This document shows positions 11,586-21,098 of a DNA stretch of 64,000 bases, in pieces (within the stretch, counting starts at the first letter, position 1; each line of letters starts with the position of its first letter). Below the pieces are notes generated by a model, which did not search any database, was not told the origin of the DNA, and saw only the letters and a list, made by a program, of their open reading frames with translations. The stretch is from Branchinecta lynchi (lineage: Eukaryota > Arthropoda > Branchiopoda > Anostraca > Branchinectidae): assembly GCA_023053575.1 (NCBI GenBank), contig JAKZAP010000007.1, positions 12,305,508 through 12,369,507 on the forward strand. Direction: 5' to 3'. A program made the translations under genes and the position numbers.

Positions 11586-11990
11586 TTCGGCGCAGCTGGC
11601 GCCGAAATAATTTTAACATCAGTGTTAAAATTATTCTTTTGACATGGTATCCGGGCTTTTGTGTAAATTTATTCTATTCATTATATTATAATTTTTAATC
11701 AGTGTTAAAATTATTTGTTTTGCTACGGCTTTTATCTAAATATATTCTATTCACTACATTATAATTTTTAATCGTTAAAACGATGTTTTTGCCATGGCAT
11801 TCGGGCTTTTGTGTAAATATATATTATATTCATTATTTCAATCAGTGTTAAAATCATTTATTTTTGCCATGGCATTCGGTCTTTTGTGAAAATATATATT
11901 CTATTCATTTTATTATAGTTTTTAAACAGTGTTATGCTTATTTTTTTTTTAGATGGCGTTCAGGCTTTTGTGGAAATATGTCCTATTCTA
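11586..11990 (+). repeat. Tandem array of about 80-bp LINE-tail-like units with hairpins
   Basis: A unit containing 'gccatggcattcgggcttttgtgtaaatat', then 'attctattcattatattataatttttaatcagtgttaaaatt', recurs about five times with drift. The array starts with two hairpins: TTCGGCGC..GGCGCCGAA and the 13-bp-arm hairpin AATAATTTTAACA-tcag-TGTTAAAATTATT. The 'ccatggc...ttttgtg.aaat...(attct)' phrase resembles the 3' ends of the LINEs at 19716 and 51841, so the array may have grown from a LINE tail. Confidence 0.6.
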
Positions 11991-11999
11991 CAGCTAATT

Positions 12000-12650
12000 G
12001 TTGTTCACCATGTGTTTTTAGCGCGATCAGCGGAATTGGCACTTATTAACCTTTACAAAAACAATCCTGCACAAGTAAAATTTGCGGAGCGGGACTGATT
12101 CTGTCAAATATTTATCTAGTCGGTTTCCAGATCGGAATTTGCGGAGCGCTGTTCAGTCTCAAAAAGTGGTAAACAAACACATATATTCTAGTAGAACCGA
12201 ATCGACTATGACTTCTGAAATAATAGGCTACCAGATTTCAAATTCTCCCTGCCAGACTATACCACACATTCTCAAAGCCCTAGAACGCGAAGCAAGAACC
12301 ATCAGAAACCCGAATTTCTTCCTCGCCAACAAAATTGTCGGACCGGTATCTGAGGTCATTCGTCCCGTATTTTTATGAAGCATTTTGACTTCTTCGCCTT
12401 TTATTTTCCTTTAAAGTTCTTTTTTCTAACTGTTTCTAGAATTATTGCCCATGTTAGCACGGTGCTAGTCGGGTTGCAAATTTATAGACAGATAATTTGG
12501 TAAATAGTAGCTTTCGAAATAACATGGATCGAAACGAATGACAGAAAAAACAACAATCCTAGATAAACCATTTAAAAAAAATATATCTGCTGGCATTATT
12601 CTATGATGCCTATGAAAGCGCTACATGTCAGCAAAAGGACAGAGCGCTAT
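12000..12650. other. No gene assigned; open frame 12082-12378 (+)
   Basis: The 98-residue frame contains MTSEIIGYQISNSPCQTIPH and ALEREARTIRNPNFFLANKI. This has ordinary composition but no family I recognise and no clear splice context. Confidence 0.3.
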
Positions 12651-12656
12651 CCGAAC

Positions 12657-12860
12657 TTTCATAACATACAGCACAAGGATGCGCGGTTTCAACAGACAAC
12701 ACTTGGATGTTATCTGTTGTCGCGACAAATGTTATGCATAACACGCATTGCCAGGAAGAGCCGAAAAACCGCTACAAAAGCACCTGCTGACTTTTATGTT
12801 TGCGTCATAATCGGAAAAACCACGCATCCTTGTATTGTCTGTTATGACACTTCTGACAGT
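12657..12860 (+). mobile_element. MITE family M ('cataacagacaacac'), internal deletion copy
   Basis: It shares 'cacaaggatgcgcggtttca', 'acagacaacacttgg', 'tgtcgcgacaaa.gtta.gca', 'attgccaggaagagccgaaa' and the right end 'tgtctgttatgacacttctg' with the complete copy at 59912-60264. The 103-residue frame here is a by-product of the repeat. Confidence 0.7.
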
Positions 12861-12993
12861 GTGAGAATCAGAGAGAAATTAGATCAAATCCCACAGAAAA
12901 GAAATAACAACTGAAACGAAGTGGAGCCAATATCTTTAGGTGCCTATGACACAGCTACACTTCAGCTCTCACTTCCAAGAACAAATGACTAGT

Positions 12994-13598
12994 AATGGGC
13001 GATACTCAATACGATAATCAAAATATTGATAATACTGAAAAATATCGATATTTCGATATTGACTTTCAAATATCGATATGTTCGATATGTTTAGTACGAT
13101 GTGCCACAGTTCCATTATTAAGATTTTTCAGGATAAAGGAACGAATAGGGATTCCTAACTTGATTTTCGATTAAGGAGGAGAAACAGACTTGGATGGGAA
13201 AGCGTGGAAATGCTACTCTTTCTTAATCGGAATGTTTGATTTTGTTCTTTTAGTTCAGTTTCGTTCTTCTTCAGTTTATATTAAGTAAGTAATTTAATTA
13301 TGACCCGCCATTTTGAAAAGGCGGAGTAAATGAAGAAAATAAACAAAAATAAACAAAAACACATAAACATGCAGAAAAAACACTTAATTTTCAATCTTCG
13401 GTCATGAAGCAGTGGACGACGTCGTGCGCTGGTTGGGCCCTATTGTCCATGATTTTGGAAAGCGATGAGGAAACATCCAAAATTGCCATGAAAAAATGTA
13501 GTAGTATAAACGGTTTCAAATATCGGTTTATGATAAACCGATATCACATTTGAAAACATCCAAATATCGATATTCCTCAGTATCGCCCAACACTCGAA
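12994..13598. mobile_element. ATCGAT-rich TIR element with a nested LINE tail
   Basis: The left end (gggcgatactcaatacgata ... aaatatcgatatttcgatat) and right end (aaatatcgatattcctcagtatcgccca) are inverted relatives. Inside, at 13274-13415, is a minus-strand LINE 3' tail like those at 14828 and 30720. A relative with the same CGATATCGAT-rich ends lies at 28501-28770. No transposase is visible. Confidence 0.6.
13274..13415 (-). mobile_element. LINE 3' tail, family with terminal HCF.x(D/E)D stop
   Basis: The minus strand reads a short coding end HCFMTED-stop, then 'aaaattaagtgttttttctg', 'atgtttatgtgttt', 'ttcatttactccgcc' and 'aaatggcgggtcataattaa', with a TTACTTAC tail. Near-identical order occurs at 14828-14962 and 30720-30856. 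Confidence 0.7.
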
Positions 13599-13967
13599 CT
13601 GATTATTTTGCTGTCCCTTTTTCGCGACTGCAGATGAGTTACGAACACTGCCTTCCGAAAACAGACACACAGTTACTCGGGACAGCCCACTGATTCTTGG
13701 CTTCGGCTTCTCCTTTATAATGGAAATCTTTTGCTTTGGCCTGGCAAGACCTCACTGTTTCCCCAACTAGGCTACTAATAGGCGTGATAAATTGCCCAGG
13801 GAAAATCCCGGACAGGAAGAGTCGCTCAGCACAATGAGCAAAGCTTTGACAGATCTCTGCTAGACTATGGGGAAGTCGTTGTTCCCGAATCTTTCTGAGA
13901 ACCATTCCCTAGCCCGAGGGGGAACGTCACGGGGAAGTAGGAGTGAAGCGAGAACGTGTTGGTGGTG

Positions 13968-14992
13968 TTAAAGTTTAACTGAAAAGGGCTGAGATAGGCA
14001 GTCTAGTTACCCCTCACTTATTCACTTAAAAAGGCTTAAAGTTTAACTGAAAAGCAAACTTATTTTTGTATCACTTAGTTAAATACACTGAGTTATTTGC
14101 ATTCTACCAAGAGATTTTCTTATTTTCCACTATCTGCTCTATTAATGAGGTTCAGAATATCTACAGCTGTCCCCACAAAGCAAATTCTACTATGACGCGG
14201 AACATTTGAATCTGAAAACAAACGCGGATTTTCAATTGGTGGTGATAATCTTGGTGAAGACTGCTTAGTGCCTGGACAAGAAAATGCCATATATCTTTTT
14301 CGTCAAGCATACGACGCATAAATCTGACAGGGAAATTCCACTGTTTGAAAATTGATTATTCGTGAATAGCGGAGCAACAAAGTAACGCATTTTCGTCGGG
14401 TCTTCATGCCTCTTTAAGTGAATAAGTGAGGGGTAACAAGACTGTCCCATCTCTGCCCTTTTCAGTTAAACTTTAAAAAAACGATGAAAATGCGTTACTT
14501 CGTTGCTCCGCTATTCACGTAATCGATTTTCCAATAGTGAAATTTCCATGTCGGATTTGTGGTACCTACATGCGCTTGTAGCTGTGTTGTATGCTTGATG
14601 AAAACGATTTACGAAAAATAGGTGTTCACGCAGTGAGCTACCTTCCGCAAGATGATCTTTGGCCACTGAAAAGCCGAGTTTCGATTGAAATTCAAATTTC
14701 CCGCGTCATAGTAGAATTTTGCGCTGTTAGGACGGCCGTAGATATTCTGAACGTGATTATATAGCAAACAGTGAAAAAAAATCTCTTTGCAGAAACCAAA
14801 TAATGCAGCGTGTTCAACTAAATGATACACACTGCTTCCTGGCCGACGATTGAAATTAAGTGTCTTTTTGTGTATGTTTATGTGTTTTATTTACTTTCTT
14901 CATTTACTCCGCTTTCTGAAAACGGCGGGTTATAAATAAATTACTTACTTATTACTTACTTAAACTAATTTGGCTTTTCAGTTAAACTTTAA
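13968..14992. mobile_element. Composite foldback element (about 1 kb imperfect palindrome)
   Basis: The end TTAAAGTTTAACTGAAAAG occurs directly at 13968 and 14036 and inverted at 14455-14476 and 14973-14992. The left arm (about 14036-14450) reappears inverted in 14480-14990. Matching pairs include 'gaggttcagaatatctac' with 'gtagatattctgaac', 'ctactatgacgcgg' with 'ccgcgtcatagtag', and 'cgtgaatagcggagcaac' with 'gttgctccgctattcacg'. The right arm carries an inserted LINE tail (14828-14962). A short solo copy lies at 27229-27417. Ends of TTAA type are compatible with a TTAA-targeting (piggyBac-like) family, but this is inference. Confidence 0.7.
14828..14962 (+). mobile_element. LINE 3' tail with (TTAC)n, HCFLADD end
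   Basis: It reads HCFLADD-stop, then 'aattaagtgtctttttgtg', 'atgtttatgtgttttattt', 'ttcatttactccgctttctg', 'aaaacggcgggttataaata', 'aattacttactta'. It is nearly identical to 30720-30856, which suggests recent activity of the source LINE. It is inserted in the right arm of the foldback element. Confidence 0.8.
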
Positions 14993-15007
14993 AGGAAGCC
15001 GAAGTTT

Positions 15008-15140
15008 TGTTTCGACGATATTTTCGCCTTTACTGGCGAGGGTTCTATCAGGCCGTAGCTCAAATTCGAGCTTGAAAGCGAAACCAAACATGATTCGCAG
15101 TCACCTTGGGCTGAAGCGAGAACTTTGCCACCTCACACTC
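15008..15140 (-). repeat. Dispersed CUGA...GAAA repeat, diverged
   Basis: The minus strand carries GGCCTGATAGAACCCTCGCC, then AGTAAAGGCGAAAATATCG. The associated outer phrase, 'cagtcaccttgggct', is at 15100. This phrase (cagtcagcttgggct in better copies) accompanies the motif in several copies. Confidence 0.55.
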
Positions 15141-15649
15141 TGAAGTCTAGAAATTCAGAAAACGTGGTTTGAGTTAAAATTATACTATTCCGACTATAAC
15201 TACAACAAGGCTACGGTGTCGCTCTGAATCTTTAGTTTATTTTTTACCTCTGATTTAACAGGATCCAATTACTGCAACGCAATGTTTTGAGCAAGTAACT
15301 TCTAAGCTATTTCTAACGTAAAATTTCAGAAACGGATGACAGCATTCTTCCATCTATCTCGACGCCAGTTAAAGACATCTTAGAATTTCTTCCAAGATTT
15401 ATGAAACATTTACAATCTCTTGAACTATTCCTCAGTAAAGCGACACACAACGTCAGGAAAGGAAAAGATATGAGCACAGAGGAATTCGGTATTTTTTTTT
15501 ATCATCGCAGTTCAATAGTGGTTGGCTGGATCCAAAGTCGAGTTATTGCGTCTCCCTTTGATATTATCTGATCTTCAGATGGCATACCCGAAAAATAACA
15601 GAACTAGTCGCTAGGTCATTTTCGTGTTATAAGAAAATAGTTTGTGTTT

Positions 15650-16553
15650 TTGGGATCGGAAAACGTAAGTGAAGGGACACCTATGATTTCGTAAAAGTTG
15701 TCCGTATGTCCGTTCGTCTATGAGCACGATAACTCTCGAAGGGTACGAGATATTTTGATGAAACTTGGTGTGAGGATTCTTTGGGTAGATGGGCTCTATA
15801 GCCATACATTTAGGGTAGGGTTCCAAATTAAGGGGCGAACAAAATGTTTTTGAATGGCCAATGGGATAGTCGGTTTAGGGGGAAGGAGACATGCTGGACA
15901 GGAATTTGAAAACCATTTTCTCGCCGGAGAAGTAGTTTGCCCAGAATCCAGCCAAAACAGAAAAGTTTGCTAAAAGTAAAAGTTGTACTTGAAGTTGATT
16001 AGATGTTCGATTTACGGGTAAGAAGATACGGCAACAATTTATATGAAAATCATTTTCCTGTCGCAAAAGTAGTTCGCCCGGAATCCGGCCATAGTCGGAA
16101 AATTTGTTTAAAGTAAAAGTTATATCTGAAGATGATTAGATGTCGTATATGACAATCATTTTCTATTCGGACATATAGTTCGACCGGAATCCCGTGGAAA
16201 CCTGACAATTTCTTAAAAGTTAAAGTTTTATCTGAAAGTGGATTAGAGATTTTTGACGGACAAGTAGTTCGGCCAAAATTCGGCTGAAACCGAAAATGTG
16301 GCAGAAGTAAAAGGCAGGGAAGTTCTGATTAATTTCGTCAAAATGGATATGACGAATTAGGTGTAAATACACATGCTGAATCCATATCTGAACTTAGTTT
16401 TCACAGATGATTAGACAATGGCCTTATTCTGTTTCTAAATTTTAATAGTAAAAATGTTCAAGGAGTCTGGCTAAGACCGGATATTTACTAGACCAATTGT
16501 CTTGATCAAATAATTTTTGGGATCCCATTGAAACCTTTGGTCTCGTTGTTTTA
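15650..16553 (-). mobile_element. GGGATCCC-bounded repeat element (family E), copy 1, inverted
   Basis: It is bounded by GGGATC sequences at 15651 and 16520. Read on the minus strand, it has the family order: 'caaaggtttcaatgggatcc', diverged tandem units containing 'ttccggttt.ggccggattc' and 'cgggcgaactacttgtccgg', then 'accaagtttcatcaaaatat', 'ctc.taccc.tcgagagttatcgtgct.a.agacgga', 'ccac.tacgttt..gatccc'. Other copies lie at 37700, 39516, 40526, 41790 and 50250. No coding content. Confidence 0.7.
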
Positions 16554-16789
16554 GTAATCTGAATTTGTTGGCGTCTGATGTATGGCGGTATTTGACTTTT
16601 TTTTCGATAAACTATTGTCATCACTATCATCATTGCCTACTCAGGCGGAATGGAACCGCTACAAACTAACTGAGCTACTGAGGAGCTTGTGAACCATAGT
16701 GCTCAAAACACTACATCGCCGGAGGTTTAGTGATTTCACTTCAGTAAAAAAAAAAAAAATCCGTCAAAATATATATCATACATGTATAA

Positions 16790-16826
16790 TTATAAATATA
16801 TATATATATGTGTATCTATATATATA

Positions 16827-16867
<41 letters not shown>

Positions 16868-16915
16868 ATCTATTTATATATATATATATATATGTGTATC
16901 TATCTATATATATAG
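16790..16915. repeat. AT-rich microsatellite
   Basis: (TA)n interrupted by 'tgtatcta' units. The 81-residue frame across it is only Ile/Tyr repeats and is not a gene. Confidence 0.95.
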
Positions 16916-17039
16916 AATGCCTAGCTAGAACGAAACGGAAATAATCAACAGACCAGATTGTAAAGAGTATTAATTAAAGAGCTGAACGAATTGTAGATTT
17001 TGTCATCGTTAAAAGTTTTTCATATAATCGTACTAATTA

Positions 17040-17690
17040 ATTTTGTATGTAAAGTACGATCAAATGAACGTTTATTTATTTTTATTTTATTTTAATTGTT
17101 ACAGAAATTTAAAAAAAAAAATTAAAATAATAAAGGGTTTTGGTATCGGAGAAGGAAATGAAAAAGATCGTAACAAATGCCACTGCAAAAAAGGGATTCC
17201 CTATGACGGAAGGGCATCCTTTGACGCAGGGAGTGCGAAGAGGTTGAACAATTTTTGTGCTGTTTTTGTCTCCAGGTCAAAACCCCCTTTTTGGTTTGGT
17301 TGCAAAAAATAAAGAGGGATAGTATTTTTAAGTTTTCAAAGAATGAAAATTTTAAGGAAAGGAGATATTAAGGAAGGAAAACAAAGAAAAGGGTTTAAAG
17401 ATGTGTTGAAATGGTAAAATGAGAAATATGAGTTAAAAGAGGGAATAAGAAAGAATCTTAAAAAAAGATAATTAAATGTGGAGATAGAGGAAAGTGTAGG
17501 TGACGCTAAATATATAGGTCGGTCATTGAAAAAAAAAAAATTAAAATATCAATGTTAGGACCGTTGGCGTCACCGAGGGAAGTGGAAGCGTAGTCACCTG
17601 GCCAAATCATATTGGACAGGAAGAACGGAAAAGATGCTACGCGGCAAATAAAAAAAAAAATAAAAATAAAAAAAAAATAACCTTGTCAAT
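17040..17690 (+). mobile_element. Purine-rich poly(A) retroelement, C-depleted strand
   Basis: The plus strand is strongly C-poor (I count 5 C in 17341-17520). It ends 'aaaagatgctacgcggcaaa' followed by A-rich sequence to about 17690, a retroposon-like tail. An inverted relative with the same end is at 10500-11060. No RT frame is visible. The frame 17043-17312 encodes a short peptide without a known domain. It may be the untranslated or 5' region of an autonomous element, or a SINE. Confidence 0.6.
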
Positions 17691-17699
17691 AACCAAGTT

Positions 17700-18850
17700 A
17701 AAAACACCTTATTCAGAGCTCTTAAAATGAAAGTTGCTAGTCCTTTAAAAACCGAGAAGATGCACCCTCATTTCGAAAAAAAAAAAACATTTTCCAGTCT
17801 GTTTTCCGGCATCCACAAATGGACACTCGAAATTCCTGAATCAAAGCATCCGTCGTAAATAGACACCAGGAACCCAAATTCTATCCCTGACGAATATCAG
17901 GAATACTGGAAAATATGAAAGGGTCTAAATATGTTCTCGGCTAGCTCATTAGAGTGGAAAGTTGGCTCTCGACATCTTTTTCCAGTGATTCATGTATACT
18001 GTAGCTCTCTCAAACCTTTCAATCACCTCTTTCAACGGTTCCAACGATGGGCCAGCAACTTCAGCGAAACCAAGCTACGCCAATTTATATTATCAGAAGC
18101 GGCCTAAAAATGGGTCGGTTCTCCTTTTATACCAACTCCACTCTATCCAAATGCAGAAATCAGCGCAGTGTCGAGAGGGTGGGAAAGAATTACATAGTTC
18201 GAAATATCGGAAATCAGCATAGATGGAACGATTAGGAACGTAGAGTGAAACATTACTATGGTTAAACGAACCATTTACTTACACGAACCCTAAAGTTACG
18301 CAGTTTCTTTAGAGACAACTCCCACACAATTGGCAATCAAAATTCCAGATCCCTCCCTCTTCCTTGATTGCCAATGAATGACACTAAGCTACGAGAAAAA
18401 GAGGTAATGCTTTGATCTATTTAGCATTGACAAACAAACAAAAATTTAATCTTCTGACAAAAATTAACTTCCATCAACGAAATAAATGAAAGCTATCTGG
18501 TCATCCAGCAACATGCCCGGCAGTGTTCAAAGTGGCAATAAACAAAGCGAGAATACCACTCTCTTAAAATAAGAGGTTGTGGGCGACTCTTGTGAACATA
18601 TAACTTCTGCAGACATGTTATGGGCCCTTGAAAAAAGACAGTACCTATTGCACCAGACGAAGAAGTTACCGACTCCTTCCCTGCGGTTCTGCAAAACAAA
18701 ACCATAACTCACTTTTCTCACTTGTTGACTCAACTTTAGAAACTAGATTGACAAAGATTCGTTTCGTTTAGTTTTTGCCCGGGGCGCTGATTTAGAAGTC
18801 GAATGATTAAGAGTTATCTAAGATAAATATTCTTTGAGCCCAAGCTGACT
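17700..18850. other. No gene assigned
   Basis: Frames at 17992-18222 and 18493-18733 are short and unrecognised. A poly-A run lies at 17779-17788. The phrase 'tttgagcccaagctgact' at 18834 is the outer end of the dispersed CUGA...GAAA repeat, directly left of the palindrome. Confidence 0.4.
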
Positions 18851-18857
18851 TTGAAAC

Positions 18858-19130
18858 ATTTATTCAAACAATGTTTACACGGATACGTCAGCTCTGATTT
18901 TTCATCAGCGATATTTCGGCCCTTCTTGGCAAGGGTCCTCGTCAGGCTGTCAATCTTCTTGTTCAACTTCGGGGAAGGAAACAAACCTGTAACCAACACA
19001 GGTTTGTTTCCTTCCCCGAAGTTGAACAAGAAGATTGACAGCCTGACGAGGACCCTTGCCAAGAAGGGCCGAAATATCGCTGATGAAAAATCAGAGCTGA
19101 CGTATCCGTGTAAACATTGTTTGAATAAAT
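18858..19130. repeat. Perfect 133-bp inverted repeat with 7-nt spacer
   Basis: The left arm 18858-18990 and right arm 18998-19130 are exact reverse complements by direct reading. The spacer AACCAAC is at 18991-18997. Each arm holds a well-preserved copy of the dispersed repeat whose sense strand reads CCTGACGAG, GACCCTTGCCAAGAAGGGCC, GAAATATCGCTGATGA. The two copies are therefore head to head. Open frames on both strands here encode the same peptide because of the palindrome and are not genes. Perfect identity means either very recent formation or an assembly/sequencing fold-back artefact. Confidence 0.95.
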
Positions 19131-19683
19131 AGTTATCTAAGATCCCGCCAGATCTGTCCGCTTTTTATTTTTTTAGCTTGTTAGCATGTAGGCTCTTACC
19201 CGATAGAAAAACAAAAACATACAAAATATGAAGGAACAATTTTCACCGGAAGACCAGTAGTTGGTCTTCTCTGCGTTCTATTAAACAACAAAAAACAGAT
19301 CCATAAGCTTTGATCATGGATCAAACTTTCTAAAAGTATAATAAAAACAAAGATATACAACTACTCAACGTAGTCTACCCTTAAACATTCCTCACTCCAG
19401 GCTCTTGCTCAGATTTAATTACCAAGTTACAAAAAAATAGTTGTAAGTAATCGATTTGCTTCTCCTAAAAAGCAATTTGATTCTGACTGGATATTTGGGA
19501 GACTGGAGATATTTCACCGCAGAGAATAAGAAATTGGTAACATTGCGGAAACAAATTCACGTTTCTCTATCGACCGTGACATCTAGTAAACAAAAATCTA
19601 GCTATCAGTAAGCTCTCAATTTCGTGCCTGCCACCACACAACCCTTTCAGTGTCTCACTGCCGGTCGTTTGTATTAAACGCGT

Positions 19684-19741
19684 CTCTCTCTCTCTCTCTC
19701 ATATATGATGGCCAAATAAGATAAGATAAGATAAGATAAGA
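19684..19741. repeat. (CT)n and (GATAA)n simple repeats
   Basis: (CT) repeats at 19684-19700 are followed by a (GATAA)5-type run at 19715-19741. On the minus strand the second is the TTATC tail of the LINE fragment just to the right. Confidence 0.9.
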
Positions 19742-20105
19742 TTTTATTTGCGCTAAAAGCCAACGGCCATGGCAAATACGTATATAACAAAAAAACAACA
19801 CCACACACAAAAAATATTAAACTCCTATAGGCACCTATCCCTATGGGCTAAGGCTACCCTGAGGAACCTCACCAGCTGTTTTATATTTCCAAAACAGTTG
19901 TTCCCTATTACACCACACATCCATTCTTCATCCATTCCCCTTCCGTTCACACCAAAAATTTCTAACCTAAGTTCACTCAAACTTTCGCATTCACACAATA
20001 AATGCTTTAAATTCTCGTCCATGCTGCCACACATCGGACATGAATAAGGACCGGACCGACCCTTTGCCCTCCCAATATACCGTCTATAATATAAATCTAC
20101 ATAAT
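19716..20105 (-). mobile_element. 5'-truncated LINE, ORF2 C-terminus and tail
   Basis: The minus strand encodes a C-terminal piece with the same layout as the larger LINE at 51841-53690: Gly-Pro-Tyr, then CPMCG, a His-x3-Leu-Cys-x-Cys knuckle, then IFGVN, EEW, and VRFLRVALAHRD before the stop near 19825. It continues through 'gccatggccgttggctttta' into a (TTATC)n tail. The 5' end is lost near 20105. This copy retains the residue that is a stop codon in the 51841-53690 copy. Confidence 0.8.
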
Positions 20106-20401
20106 GCTAGTCAGAACATCCTTCCATGGCTATTGAGAGTCTCGCATCTTATTTTGCTTTCTTCCCTTGAGGTCAGAAAATTCGTAGCGGAAGCTATCAA
20201 CACCAAACGACTTTAGATTAAAGACTTTTAGAACTAATGGAGTTCGTGCGCGTCCATCACAATGAGGAATTTCAAAGGCTTTTTTATCAGGCTAAGAAAA
20301 TACGTTACACGCCAAGTCGTTTTCTGTTTAGCCATTACATGAAGCGGAACATAACATTCTCTTGTTCGTGAAGGTTCAAGGACAGTTAGGGGCTCATGTT
20401 A

Positions 20402-21098
20402 TTAAAGCACAATGGACACTTTACTTTGTATTAAATACTTCACAAATCAACATTTCCGACTTCCTTTAGAAGGCGCTACGAAAATCGGCCGTTTTCTTGT
20501 TATCCCTTGTCTTTACCTCTCTGGCATTTCGGCGATCCAGATCTTAAGAGCTGGGATACCGTGGCAGGAAATTCAAAAACTCGCAGCAATGCTTGATAGA
20601 AAAGGATATATTTAAGATGTCACCAAAGTCAAGCCGCAGATGCAGATTACCTGATTGTTCTAGTGTTTCATCAGAAGTTCCATGGCTTGAAGTGCCTATT
20701 CAAAGTTTTTCTTTGTGGAATCGTGTTGTGAAGCTCGATTCGCTTGCTTTATACAATGTACCGGAATATGCAGTAAGCTTATAAAAAATAACATAACTAC
20801 AAAAATCATTTAAAAACAAATAACCTATTCAAATCTGAATTATACAAGCTGATTTATGCATAAAATAAAGATCTACATATTATAAGAAGTATTAAGAGAA
20901 AGTATTAAGTATTATAAGAAACATCACTTTTATCTTTGTCCAAGCTAGTAAATGAGCATGAACTGGACCCAAAAATTACGCTTTGAAATATCACTGAGAG
21001 GAAACTGTTGAAAAAGCTGCTGATCTAGGGGGTAAGCATTGTTACTAGGTTGTTACAGAGAGGGATTGGGGTAGTTCGATGTGCCCATTGAACTTTAA
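20402..21098 (+). mobile_element. TTAA-ended TIR element, copy 1
   Basis: It starts TTAAAGCACAATGGACAC and ends GTGCCCATTGAACTTTAA, imperfect TIRs of about 18 bp. The whole segment recurs inverted at 61723-62400, with the same internal order. A 67-70 residue frame (QHFRLPLEGATKIGRFLVIP...) is open in both copies, but conservation follows the DNA repeat and proves nothing about coding. TTAA at both termini would fit a piggyBac-type target duplication. Confidence 0.75.

Noticed and set aside
13639..13905. Minus-strand frame of 88 residues with protein-like composition
   Set aside because: No domain, no clear acceptor or donor, and it abuts repeat sequence. I could not tell it from chance.
16699..16944. 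Ile/Tyr-rich 81-residue frame
   Set aside because: It translates a TA microsatellite.
18814..19132. Opposite-strand frames with the same peptide (LVRLSIFLFNFGEGNKPV...)
   Set aside because: They translate the two arms of a perfect palindrome, so identical peptides on both strands follow from the DNA symmetry.
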